A stretch of DNA of 64,000 bases, from positions 8,316,142-8,380,141 of the forward strand of contig CM067555.1 in assembly GCA_034509755.1 (NCBI GenBank), written 5' to 3'. The first letter of the stretch is position 1. Every line of letters starts with the position of its first letter. The notes beneath the pieces are model-generated. The model saw nothing but the letters and a program-made list of their open reading frames with translations. It ran no database searches and had not been told where the DNA came from. Source of the stretch: Anisodus tanguticus (lineage: Eukaryota; Streptophyta; Magnoliopsida; Solanales; Solanaceae). Positions 11,894 to 22,192 of the stretch are shown here, piece after piece. A program made the position numbers and the translations under genes.

Positions 11894-11918
11894 TAAAAAA
11901 AAGGAAACATTGATCTAC

Positions 11919-12235
11919 GTCCCCGAGGCATAGCTGAATGTAAAAAGGAGGGGAACTTAAAATTCAACTGGAGGCCTGGAGCGTGAGTTCGAACCCTGGT
12001 GGGAGCAATTTTCTCTCTTCTGGGGTAGGATCTTGTAGGTGATCAATTGCTCTGTTCTCAAACCACATTCCGTGATTTACTGATAGTAGTGCTGGAATAG
12101 GACCTTGTAAGTGATATCAGTTGCTGTGTTTTCAAAGTGATCTGCGTAAGCCGGGAAGCTGGCTATAAAAAAATATACGCATCCCAAGCAACGGGAGTGG
12201 ACCACCCGTATATGACAGTTGCAGGCTTGTAGTAA
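11919..12235 (+). mobile_element. SINE-like element with tRNA-derived head
   Basis: GCATAGCTGAATG (box A-like) at 11928-11940 and GAGTTCGAACCCTGG (box B) at 11985-11999 lie about 55 bases apart, as in a tRNA promoter. About 240 bases of non-tRNA body follow. No flanking duplication was found, so the edges are approximate. Confidence 0.45.
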
Positions 12236-12330
12236 ATTCGCTACTGTTGCTAAAGTTATATGTTAACTCCGTTCTTTTTTCAACTGTTTGTCTGTCAAAA
12301 TTTATTAATAAAATAATAGATAATACGAAT

Positions 12331-13112
12331 ATGGGTGGGCAAAAAAACCGGGAGAACCGTTTTTTCTCTATTTTTTTTTTAAAAACCGATTTTTTGAAAA
12401 ATCGAACCGAATCAGGATTTAGTGATTCGGTTTGGTTTTTTAATTTTGGATACGAACCGAACCGAAAAAATCGAATTAAATATATAATTATTCTTATTTT
12501 TTATTTTAGGCTATTACTATCTCTTGAATTATAGCCATTGAAGTCAATCTATGAAGCTTTTATGGAAGTCGAATGCGGCATGAACTTGATTAATATATCA
12601 CGGAAGCATTGACATAAAATATAGGGAGAGAAAGTAGTTGTAAATTGGTGAATCCTTAAATGGTCATAACTCTACGCTCGGATGTCCGTTTTACCCAATT
12701 TTATTTTTGATTTTGGGTATTTTTTAGAGACGGGGCCGGTCCAAGCCAATTTTTACGAAAATGTCCATTTTTCCAATTTTATGTTTTTCCCCAAATCGGT
12801 TTCTAATTTTCTTTTTTCTTTAGTAAACATCTCACGATACACAATAGATTTCAACGTCGTAATTTCATAGTAGTGTAGGTGTGAATCTCAATTTCAGTTT
12901 TGGAAATTCAATTTTTTTTTTAAAATCAAAAATTCCTCGACCTGACCCGACCCACTAGAAAAAACCGATATAATCCGATACGTTCGGCGATATAAACCGA
13001 ACATATCATATTTTTTTTAAAGTTGTATTCATTTTTTTTTTAAAAACCAATTTTTATTCGGTTCATATTTTTCGGATATAAAATCGAACCGAATCGATAT
13101 ACGTCCACCCCA
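12331..13112. mobile_element. Terminal-inverted-repeat element rich in GGTTCGGTT motifs
   Basis: ATGGGTGGGCAAA on the left and GTCCACCCCA on the right are inverted, and both inner flanks are full of CGAACCGAACCG / CGGTTCGG motifs in opposite orientation. This resembles hAT-like MITEs of asterids. I could not find a matching 8-bp target duplication, and part of the middle (about 12530-12900) looks like unrelated inserted DNA. Confidence 0.45.
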
Positions 13113-13197
13113 ACCTGCCAATAGCGTTATGTTACTTTGGTTTGCCAATTTGCTTATTATTTATATTTATATTATTTTGGTTTAAAAATTTCCCAGA

Positions 13198-13211
13198 TGG
13201 GCCCTATAAAT
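13198..13211 (+). promoter_or_regulatory. Site II-like TGGGCC and TATA box of the phosphoribosyltransferase gene
   Basis: TGGGCC at 13198-13203 is followed at once by CTATAAAT (TATAAAT at 13205-13211), about 105 bases before the start codon. TGGGCC/T site II motifs are typical of plant housekeeping promoters. The transcription start would lie near 13235-13240. Confidence 0.5.
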
Positions 13212-13314
13212 CATACTTCATACACTTTTAAAAAATAACATCCTTATACCCTGCTCGTCAGAGTTGCAGATAATTTATTCTCATTGCTGATTCTGTTTAG
13301 AAGGTATCTTATCT

Positions 13315-16030
13315 ATGGCTTCTACCAATATAGAAAAGATTCTATTTACAGAACACCAAATTTCTCAACGTGTTTCCGATCTTGCTTCCCAAATTACCCT
13401 CAACTTTACTCCTACCAATATCATCACTAACAATAACAATGGAGGGGCTTTATTGTCTTCTTCTTTATCGGCTCCGGTCGTTGTCGGTGTTGCTACTGGT
13501 GCTTTTCTATTCCTAGCTGACCTTGTTCGCAAAATCAAGCTTCCCATTTCGGTTGATTTTGTTCGGGTCGAATCTTACGGGTCTGGTACTGTATCCAGTG
13601 GCAAACCCAAGATTTCTTGCGACTTGAAAATTGATGTTACTGGAAAACATGTCATTTTGGTATGGATGTTGGTTTATTTTGTTAGATTTAATAGTGTTTA
13701 TCAATTTGATATATGCTATGTAGTACTTTGAGTTGGAGTATATACAATTCAGTTGATTAAAAATGCAATCTTTATTCAGTAAATGGTTAATATTCAGTTC
13801 TATCAACTGAGATTTTGTACTCCTAATTTCAAAGTATGATCCAGTTGTGGGTGCACATACAGAAAGATTGTTTATAACTAGTGGGAGAGCAAGGAAATTG
13901 CTCTTTTGCTGATTAAGGGTGTGTTTGGTATGAAGGAATGTGTTTGCTGATTAAGGGTGTGTTTGGTATGAAGGAATGTGTGTTCTTTCTCTCATCTTGG
14001 TTGGGGTGAAGATGAGGTGTGTTGGAGGTGGGAAGGACACAATCAAAGTGAAATAACACTTATGGAACTTGTTTTCGCTAGTTCCGCTAGGGAAATCATT
14101 TTTAAGGAACTTGTTTTCCTAGAGAAAATGTTTGCTAAAATTTTGACCAACCGAACATGGAAAAATTGGAAAACATTTTCCTCCATATCGAACACACCCT
14201 AAATTTCAATAGTGCCTCTACAATTGAGATGTCACAATTTATGACTTGACAAAAGATCATGTGTAAATCTTCCATTTATGCCTTATGATTTTGGTAGGTT
14301 CAACATAAGGTGCATGTTTTCCAGTAGAATATGTTAGGATTCAGGGGAGATCCTGCCCAAGTGCACTAAGATCCCGCTAATCTGCCTCTCATTCTCCAAA
14401 TATCTTGACTGGTTAAATTGTTGTGACCCCATTTATTGTCGTCATAAGTCATAGCGGTTGCTATTTGCTTGTATTAGTCTCCTACTTCCTTTCGTCTTAT
14501 AATGTGAACCATTAGTGTGTGTTGTGTATGATTTGATTTCAGTGTGTATAATCTAATTTTGGGCTTGGAGAATGCAAGATTATTCCTGCTTAATCTTACC
14601 ATATCGGTTGGAGTGGTGAATCCTTTGTGTTTAAGTTGTATAATTATATCAGTGACCAGGTCTACAATTAACCTGCATATCAACATACTGATATTTTATT
14701 TGATTAATTATTATTCTGAAACGTGTTTAATCTGGCGCTTCTGACATTTCCCCAGGTTGAGGACGTTGTGGATACAGGAAATACGTTGTCCTGCCTCATT
14801 AAACACTTGAAATCCAAAGGGGCATCCTCCATATCTGTGTGTACTCTCCTTGATAAACCATCAAAGAGGAAGGTTAATTTCGAACTTGTGGGAGAGGGGA
14901 AATTCTATCGTGGTTTTGAGGTAATCTCTAATGTTCTCTTTGCTTTAAGGAAAGTCCTTCATTCTGGCTGTATTTTGGATCATGTTAAGTATTATTCATC
15001 TGATGATTTCACAGCATTTTAGTTATATAATACACTGCTTCATGTTTGATTGCCATAGTTTCTGAGATTTCTTTTACTATGATAAATTTTGTTAACTTTA
15101 TCTTGTCAAAAAAAAATGACAGAAGCTTCTTTAATCATATATCTTTTCTGCTGCCCAGACTCCAAAAGAAAATAGATAAAATAAAAAGAGAAGGGAAGAA
15201 CTATAATAATCTCCTGCCTTATCTAAAGAGCTAAGGCATACTTTGAGAAAGAAAAAAGTATATCTCGAGAACTTTTCTGTTAACCGTTAATTTGAATTTG
15301 ATAATTTTGATGTATATGTGTAAGATTATTTCTATCCACATCTATGAAAGAATTATTGCAGTAAGATATTCTTGTCCATGCTGTGAAATTGGCAAGTATG
15401 TGTATATGATTCTAGGATTGTGTGCTTTCTTAATTTATCCCTTAAGCATGAGAAGACTTGAAGTTAATCGTTATAATAACCAGTAATTGCTCATGACAAA
15501 GAGGTTAGGTCCCTTTAGTACATTGGTTAGGGATCATTTATGCAATAAAGGCAAACCAAGCATGGGTTTTGTAAATTTTGATGGTCACATTTGACCTTTC
15601 TTCCCCAATAAGTAAATTGAGAATATGAGATTTCTGCGCATTTGCACTAATCGACTTCAGAGAAAGATACTATTGGCAAATCAAATAATGAAATATTGCA
15701 TTATAATTAGAGACAGCTTATAATAACAGCATCTCGGAAGATCAATGTTTTAACTTGTATTCTGAAAGCTCCTGAATCCTCTCTCCCCCTTTCCCCTGGC
15801 AGAAAAGATTAAATTGTAACTCCAGTATTCATTTTGCAAAAGTTAGAGTAACTTCTAAAGTTCTAATGTTCAAATCTTGGTGCGAGTTAGTAAACCTTTT
15901 ATTTATCATTCTTTATTTAATTTGCATGCAGTGTCCAGATTATTTTGTGGTTGGCTATGGATTAGATTTTGCTGAGCTTTATAGGAACTTACCCTACGTG
16001 GGGGTCCTTAAACCTGAGATGTACAGTTGA
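13315..16030 (+). CDS. HGPT: Hypoxanthine/guanine phosphoribosyltransferase, three exons
   Basis: Exons 13315-13659, 14756-14920 and 15932-16030, all phase 0, with GT..AG introns of 1096 and 1011 bases; 202 residues. The enzyme joins hypoxanthine or guanine to PRPP, giving IMP or GMP and pyrophosphate (purine salvage). Seen: the pyrophosphate-loop region VGVATGAFLF (57-66), the flexible active-site loop SYGSGTVSSG (87-96), the PRPP-binding motif VEDVVDTGNT at the start of exon 2 with Glu117, Asp118 and the catalytic-base-type Asp121, and the C-terminal VVGYGLDFAELYRNLPYVGV that holds the base-binding region. The length slightly exceeds bacterial and other plant forms because of an Asn-rich stretch (about residues 36-46). 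No organellar targeting peptide is obvious, so a cytosolic site is likely. The start is the first in-frame ATG and gives the expected N-terminus (ILFTEHQISQRV). The frame and splice sites are all intact. Confidence 0.9.
13906..13981. repeat. 38-bp tandem duplication in intron 1 of the phosphoribosyltransferase gene
   Basis: TTGCTGATTAAGGGTGTGTT occurs twice with a 38-base period (13908 and 13946). The second copy is the left end of the MITE at 13954, so the MITE end has been duplicated. Confidence 0.85.
13954..14200. mobile_element. MITE in intron 1 of the phosphoribosyltransferase gene
   Basis: Left end AGGGTGTGTTTGGTATGAAG and the right end, whose reverse complement is AGGGTGTGTTCGATATGGAG, are about 22-bp inverted repeats enclosing 247 bases with repeated GGAAAA/TTTTCC motifs. 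It lies wholly in the intron and does not touch either splice site. Confidence 0.7.
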
Positions 16031-16183
16031 TTTCTTTGGCACAAATTATTATTACATACAAGGATAGTTCTTGATTTTTTGGATACACTCAACCTTTTGC
16101 TGATGAAGAGGTGCCATTTGTGTTATTTTGTGAATCAGAGGACTGCAAAGGATCAGGATCAGTTCCGAGCAGTTTTTCATTTA

Positions 16184-16205
16184 CCCCCCCCCCCCCCCCC
16201 CCCCC
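16184..16205 (+). repeat. Poly-C tract of 22 bases
   Basis: Uninterrupted C run about 150 bases downstream of the phosphoribosyltransferase stop codon, probably in or near its 3' UTR. The complement is a G22 run able to form G-quadruplex structures. Confidence 0.9.
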
Positions 16206-16829
16206 TCTCCCTGTCACCTTCCTGTGGAGTTCACCAGTTTCTATTGTAATATATTTGCACCTGCATACTAAGCCTGTGGCTTCTCTCGATACCTAAGAAT
16301 TAAACGGTAATTTTTGTCCATTTTCTTCTCTATGGTTAGAATTTGTATTTTAGTAGGTAACTATTGTTAGAACTCAACCACATTTCACTTCTTTTATTTT
16401 GGGGTTTAAAAAATTCTTAGGTTTCTAAAATTTGTTTGCCATTAAGTAGGTTAGGCAAGTTAAAATACTGACAAGAGTGTTCCTTAAGTAGAAGTCTTGA
16501 GTTTGAGACATAGAAATAAAGAAAATTCTGGTAAGAAGTGCTTCCCCTTTTAATAGGTTATGCGTGGCATGAATCTGAATTAGTTGAGCAAATGGATTTT
16601 GAATACCAGATGGTTTAAAAAGAAAGTCGGAGTGTATCATTATTTACTGCCCACTTGGTCCTTAATAGATTAAGAATAACAAAAAGAAAGAAAGGAAGTA
16701 ATAAACTACCAGTACATAGATATGAGAACAATAATCACCCTGTAATCCTCTTCATGAATGAAATACTTGTCATTTCTTAAAGATTCCATGTGGATTATTG
16801 AATTTAAGACATGAAGAATACAAAGAACA
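16206..16829. other. Convergent intergenic space
   Basis: Lies between the 3' ends of the phosphoribosyltransferase gene (plus) and the small membrane protein gene (minus); presumably contains both 3' UTRs. Nothing else recognised. Confidence 0.45.
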
Positions 16830-17222
16830 CTATTCTTTCCATGGAAGTGCAAGAGGGCGAGGAGTTTTGGGATTAACTAAATTCCCAGCAGTATCATAAA
16901 TTATGACACCAGAAAATTCAGGAAGCTGGCACTTTCCTCCCATGATTATATTCTTCTTCCATATTGAGACTTCACCACTACATGTGCTTGGATCAACACC
17001 TCCAAAATGGTAACTCTGATCAAACTCTTCATGGCTGAGTTGAATAACAGGGTCATGTTGGTCACCATAACCATAACATGCTCTCCATTTGCGCTTCCAT
17101 TTCCTTGAATGGTTGGCGCACATGAATAGCGCCAACGCACACAGGAACAACGTTCCGATGCCAAAGCCTACTTGAGATAGGCTGGTGAACTTGTTTTGCA
17201 AGTGTAGTATTGTGCGAGCCAT
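16830..17222 (-). CDS. Small single-pass membrane protein of unknown function
   Basis: 130 residues in a single exon, beginning MARTILHLQNKFTSLSQVGF. I chose the ATG at 17222 rather than the in-frame ATG at 17252 because the plant proteins I recall of this type begin near here and the longer leader (MNRRLTYTSF) is polar and unlike a coding start. One membrane span is visible at about residues 19-36 (VGFGIGTLFLCALALFMCA), followed by a strongly basic stretch (HSRKWKRKWR), which suggests the C-terminus faces the cytosol. The C-terminal half has a conserved-looking block with IWKKNIIMGGKCQLPEFSGV followed by IIYDTAGN. I recognise it only as a family of uncharacterised eudicot proteins, some induced by stress; no biochemical role can be assigned. 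The frame is intact with a TATA box in the right place. Confidence 0.75.
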   Translation of the reverse strand: MARTILHLQNKFTSLSQVGFGIGTLFLCALALFMCANHSRKWKRKWRACYGYGDQHDPVIQLSHEEFDQSYHFGGVDPSTCSGEVSIWKKNIIMGGKCQLPEFSGVIIYDTAGNLVNPKTPRPLALPWKE

Positions 17223-17358
17223 GAATGAAGTATAAGTAAGTCGTCGATTCAATCTATCTTAATGGGATTTGTCTAAGCTAGACGACAGGTATTCTACGAA
17301 TGGATGGTAAAATCTAGGTTTAAATGGATAATGCAAATGCAAAGCAAATGGTGTGTGC

Positions 17359-17368
17359 TTTATATAAA
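17359..17368 (-). promoter_or_regulatory. TATA box of the small membrane protein gene
   Basis: On the minus strand TTTATATAAAG lies about 140 bases upstream of the ATG at 17222, an ordinary 5' UTR distance for a plant gene. Confidence 0.55.
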
Positions 17369-18298
17369 TTGCAGGGTAAGATGGGGTTGTTGAGTAATTT
17401 GGAGACTAGTTGCATGATCTGTAGTTTGGTCCAATCTATGAAGTATTAGTTTGTTGTAATAGTTGATTAAGTGGAGTGGTTTTGGTGAGACTTATTAGTT
17501 ATGATTGCTTTAGTTGTGGGTTCAGTTAAACTTATCCAATTTCTCAAAATAGATAACAGAGATTCAATTGTCAACTTCCGCTAAGTTGGGATAAAAAAAG
17601 TCAAAATGTTTAAATAAACTTACCTGTTGGAAATATCATCATATTATGCAAGGGTAAATACATACCCGTATTGGAAATTTACATTAAACTAATTCAAATT
17701 GAAATAAAATAAAAATATATATTAGTCAGTCATAGTTGAGCATTTGTGATGTTTGATGTCAGTATTTGCAACTATTGAGTTTTAATATTGGTTAAATATT
17801 GAAAAACTTATTTAAGGAATATTTCAATTGAAACAATGATTTTCACTTTAAAAAATTAACTTTTTTTTATCTGAAAATCATTTCCGGACTTGTTTTCAAC
17901 TTTCACATATATTTTTCAATTTTAAAATTAATTGTTTTTAATCAACTTAAATCAAATATTGTTCAAACGTCTAGTAAGATTACAACATCATTCCAAATAA
18001 CACATTTAGCCGCTCACCAAAAAAATTACAACCACCAAATATATATAAAAAAATATACGCTAATTATTTATAAAATATGTATGTTATATACATTAACTTA
18101 TAAAAATATATACTTCGATTATTATTTTAGTTGGCGGTTATACCATTTAATGCAACAACACAAGTTGCCTTCATGGGCTTTCCTTGTTCAGTTCCAGTCA
18201 CGGCCCAAAATTCTTTTTCAAGATTGGGGAAAAACTGGTTTTTGCATTTTTCTGCCAACACCATTTCTTTTGCGTTCTTGCTCACTCGCTCAATCAAA
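17369..18298. other. Divergent intergenic space
   Basis: AT-rich region between the minus-strand membrane protein gene and the plus-strand small mitochondrial-type gene. It should contain both promoters. No transposon boundaries seen. Confidence 0.4.
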
Positions 18299-18783
18299 AT
18301 GCATCGACGTTCATCAATCTCTCTATGTAAATCACTTTTCAGACACCCTTTTGAGAAATCAACAATACCCAAATCTTCATTTTCCTCAAGAACTCTCACA
18401 TCTCTCTCAAATCAACATCTTTCCGACCCAATTACATCCTTAAACCTCACGAAAACCAAACATTTTCTTTGTTAAATTCATCAACCCAGTTTGTAAATTT
18501 ACAGAATGTTAGGCGATATAGTGTTGACAGTGACAGAGAAGTTGATAAAATTAATCTAAAGTTTGCAGAGGCAAGAGAGCTGATAGAATCAGCTATGGAA
18601 TCAAAAGAGACGGTGTATTTTAATGAAGAAGCTGAATGTGCACGTGCTTCTGTTAAGGAAGTTCTTGATTTGTATCATGGGTTGTTGGAAAAGGTGTCGG
18701 AGAGCGAAAAGGGGGTGATTCAGAAGTCTATGGGGCTTAAGCTTGAGCAATTGAAGGCTGAGCTTGAGCAATTGAATGAATGA
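18299..18783 (+). CDS. Small probably mitochondrial protein, with a frame break after the targeting peptide
   Basis: Seen: an ATG at 18299 opens a frame (to the TAA at 18473) beginning MHRRSSISLCKSLFRHPFEK, rich in Ser, Arg and Lys and free of acidic residues at first, as in a mitochondrial presequence. The conserved-looking mature part, with RRYSVDSDREVDKINLKFAE, an acidic helical stretch and the ending LKLEQLKAELEQLNE, lies in another frame, open from 18355 to the TGA at 18781. The two frames overlap between 18355 and 18475. Dropping two bases, or adding one, in the T-rich run at about 18463-18472 would join them (HFL to LNSSTQF). I found no splice pair that does this. Inferred: either a disabling frameshift, a sequencing error in the T run, or translation from an internal start. 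The mature part resembles plant proteins annotated as 'embryogenesis-like', but I am not sure of that name. Helical and coiled-coil-like; no enzymatic motif. Confidence 0.55.
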
Positions 18784-19920
18784 ATGATTGGTGAGCTTTG
18801 TTTAGTTTGGTTATGGTTTATTTCTCTAAATTATAATTCATTTGATCAATGTACAAGTACAATAACTTCCATGGTTGGCAATGGATGATGCAAATGCTTA
18901 TAATCAGAATCGGGTGTAACTGAATAATTGTCTATGACTTGTTAGCATGAATTAAATGTTTTTTTCTTTAATTGTTGTAAGACCTTTGTTCTTAATCCTT
19001 TTCCAAGGTGATATAGCATAGTCCGATTCACTATGAATCTAATATAGTGTAATTTTGCCAATGCTGTTATGAGTTCGGTACAGGTTCGGCTTGATATTCA
19101 TGAAATGTTGCTTATATGTCTAAGTTGTCTGTACTATTTCTACATAAAACTGGAGAAACACATGCCATTTCTTCTTTGATCATGCATGCTTCAGCTGATT
19201 GATTGTCAATTTTGGTAAAAGTCTGCTCTACTCTCAGCTAAAGCTCATAACTAGTTGCATGTGTAAGAATCGTTTCATTAATAAAAGTAATTGACGACAG
19301 TATGAACAAACAACTTAATCTTTAGTACTAATAATGTAGCATCACAGGAAGGTTATCATTTGATGTTGTACTTCTGTTACTATTCTTGAAAGCCTTAGAA
19401 GATGATTACTGCATGTGGTAATAGATAGATGTCCCAATCTTGCTATATTGGTAAAGTTGGCTATCTACTTATTCCTTTAAGTTGAAAAGATAAAATGATT
19501 GTCTGCGGAGGTATGGAAGTAGTCATGTCCATTTAGTCTGAAACTGTCTTGAAAGGCTATGGCTTCACAGTGGCATAGCAGAAGTTTGTATAAGCAGTCT
19601 CGGCATTTAAAGTAGTGAACAAATGAACAGATCATTGTAGAGATGTCATATGAAAAGCACAATTCAAATCATATTAATAAAGTACAATTCAAGTACATTA
19701 TTACAAATATCGTAGACGAGATTTCATATTATGAAACGTATTCATAGTAAACTGATTAGAGCAATACTGAATAATTCTCATAAACTACTTGAAATGATTT
19801 TTTTCCACTTTAAGTATCCCAAAACGAGTTTAGGTCTAGAGGTTTAGTTGATTTTTACAATAAGGGAGGTCAAAGGCTCAATTCATATAGCCTTTTCTCT
19901 TTTTAATCAAATGCTACTAT
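18784..19920. other. Intergenic, nothing recognised
   Basis: 3' flank of the preceding gene, then AT-rich sequence. Short open frames here (for example 19477-19662 minus) have no recognisable protein features. Confidence 0.4.
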
Positions 19921-20030
19921 TTTTTTTAGAAACATGTACCCAGGGATGGGTCGAACCTCCGACCTCCATCAGCGCATATAATGCGCTCGACTAGTGGGCG
20001 ATGAAGTGCTGGTGATTCAACTACTCTTAT
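19921..20030 (-). mobile_element. SINE-like fragment with tRNA-type box B
   Basis: On the minus strand CACTAGTCGAGCGCATTATA followed about 30 bases on by GGAGGTTCGACCCATCC (box B) and the CCCTGGGTACATG stretch typical of a solanaceous SINE head. No target duplication identified. Confidence 0.4.
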
Positions 20031-20081
20031 TTCATAATATGTCAACTTGTTTTTGTATTACTTTTGCATATTATTTTGTTG

Positions 20082-20400
20082 AGAAAGGTAACAGTATATT
20101 AAAAAGATTGCAGTAAGGTAGTGCTAAACCATATTTACAGCAAAAGAATAGATCAATGATCTATTATACTTACAGACTACCTAACATATCTACCAGTGAT
20201 TCTGTACTCTCTACATGGCTTTCTTTACACCAAAAGTGAAACAAAAGAATACAATTCATCTTAACTTTCTGCAATGAATTGTATTTATCTTAAAAAATTC
20301 TTGAACTCCTCTCTTTCCATATTGACCACCATATGCAAGCAGGAACCAACCTCCACCACTCTTTCTATCTAACTGTGTCCCCATTGATGTTACTTTTGCA
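20082..20400 (-). mobile_element. L1-type LINE 3' end (ORF2 C-terminus)
   Basis: On the minus strand from 20358 to the TAA at 20170-20172 one frame reads WWRLVPACIWWSIWKERSSR, then a stop, then KVKMNCILLFHFWCKES and DMLGSL. This is the C-terminal end of plant L1 ORF2, where a WWxxWxER block and LLFHFWCKE precede the stop. One internal TAA disables it. The 3' tail extends to about 20082. Confidence 0.7.
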
Positions 20401-20603
20401 TCTTATTTTATATGCATCTGCCCCTGGGGCTTCAATTTCGTTGCGTCTGACGTGTCAAAGACTCAAAGAAAGCGTTGGTAGTATATAACATCCTGGCACT
20501 TCATCTGAAAAAGAACAACACCCTGGCAGACAACACAACAGACAGAACCTGGGCGTTCATTGACCATGCACTTATTGGGCACTAATATTTACTGTGTGAA
20601 ACA

Positions 20604-20935
20604 GCAACAACAACAACATACCCAGTGTATTCCTACAAGTGAGATCTGGGGAGGGTAGGATGTACGCAGACCTTACCTCTACCTTTATGGAGTACCTTTA
20701 GGGGGTAGAGAGACTATTTCCGATAGACCCTCGGCTCAAAAGAAACATAGTCAAAGCACAAATTCAAATTCAAGGAAAATAAGACAGCAAAATAGCACAA
20801 TACAGTACAAATAAAACAACATATAGTAATACACAAATAAGAGTATGGATCTACGCTAAAAGTAATACTACACCGAAGAGGAGAAGAGGAGAGGAAGAGG
20901 CTAGCCCCCTAGCTCTCTCACATTCACCATATTCT
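20604..20935 (-). mobile_element. RTE LINE 3' tail fragment
   Basis: CAACAACAACATACCCAGTG, then TACGCAGACCTTACCTCTACC and GACCCTCGGCTCAA match the 3' tails of the RTE LINEs at 10195 and 38147, in the same orientation. No coding part remains. Confidence 0.7.
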
Positions 20936-21321
20936 CCTACTTTTTGGTCTCTGGCGATCTATATTGCTCTACTGCTTATATTCATTGCTTTGATGAGGTT
21001 CCCAGGGACTGATACATTCTTTTAGATAGACAACTAGAGCTGTTTTAATTGGTACCCTTAGGCCTTATCAACAGTACCAATTTCCAAAAAAAAAATAAAA
21101 ATGGTACCCTTATTGGTCTTTAATTTACTTATTCTTGATAGGCCTCTTGGCATAAAAACTGTCAAAAACAACCTGACATGAACTATATATTTCTAGTAAG
21201 AACTGCAAAAGCCTGTCTAATGATTTGTTTGTTCTGGGAGAGTCAGAGGCAGCAAAGATTTTCCAAATTTGTGCAATGTGATTTTATGAGCTGATAAATG
21301 ATGATCATTGTCTTTTTGCAG

Positions 21322-21397
21322 GACTAATGTTGGCATGATAAAATATGGGAAGATCGTCCAGCATAACCATGGGAGCTCAATTATTTCAACTCTATGA
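21322..21397 (+). CDS. Candidate terminal exon of an unidentified gene
   Basis: A strong acceptor (TGTCTTTTTGCAG at 21309-21321) is followed by a 76-base open stretch encoding TNVGMIKYGKIVQHNHGSS and a few more residues to a TGA (21395-21397). The 3' sequence is UTR-like. I could not find upstream exons in this frame and do not recognise the peptide, so this may be chance. Confidence 0.25.
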
Positions 21398-22105
21398 GCT
21401 ATTTGTTCCTTCTGTAGTTTTAACTTGTGAAGTCCTGCCTAGATCATAATAACTACATTCAGCTTGCCAGTTATGCTTTTTAGTATCCTGAAAATGTCAT
21501 TCATTGGCCTAGATATTTATTGGTTGCATAGCCTGTTTATTATCTGCAATTATACTTGTCCTGAATCTCTTCTTTAGACGTGTTTCAGTTACCCCTTGTG
21601 GTATCTTAAGCAATGTTAAATATGTATATCTAATCTCTTGTTCAATTACAACTTAGGCTGTATTCTAGGATAGTTTAGTTCTCTTGTAGGATATTGTGCA
21701 GTTGTATATTCTAGCGACGATATTTTTGTCCAATTCAAGGATAGTTGTCCGCACCCATGACCCAACGTATGTAGCTGAGAATATTGTGCTGTGTTTTTAA
21801 TCGTGAGGTGAATGCCGTTCTTTCTACTGTTGCGCTTGAAATGATACATTTATCCGGATTTCTCAGTTATAAAAAAAGAAATGATTAGAGCTCTATGCAG
21901 AGCTGGCCATGTTTTATCTTTATGTTTATTGAGATTTTTACATAAATAACCAGCCAATTTCACCGTTTCACCTTTCCTAACCGATATACATATGCTTATT
22001 TTTATTGAACTTTAGTGCAATCTGGGTGTTGTATAAAAGTGGGAATAGCATATTCTAATTATTGTCACTCCTTTTTGTTTCTAAAAGTATGTAAGTACAT
22101 TGCAT

Positions 22106-22192
22106 ATGGACAGAGTCATTATGAAAGAGGTGATGGAAGTGCTTGGCCGATTGGATATAGATCCATTATGGGAGAAGCTGACAAAAAAATAA
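22106..22192 (+). CDS. Candidate exon encoding a short helical C-terminus
   Basis: An open stretch encodes MDRVIMKEVMEVLGRLDIDP followed by LWEKLTKK and a TAA stop. The composition looks like an amphipathic helix of a real protein. A TTTCTAAAAG acceptor-like site precedes it at about 22087. A longer open frame in another phase (22015-22293) looks less protein-like. The gene it would belong to is unknown. Confidence 0.25.
   Translation: MDRVIMKEVMEVLGRLDIDPLWEKLTKK

Noticed and set aside
11985..11999. Box B motif suggesting a tRNA gene
   Set aside because: No cloverleaf can be drawn around it and there is no 3' acceptor stem, so it is a SINE head.
18081..18443. 120-residue frame overlapping the small mitochondrial-type gene
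   Set aside because: It uses a different phase from both the targeting peptide and the mature domain and has no protein-like features.
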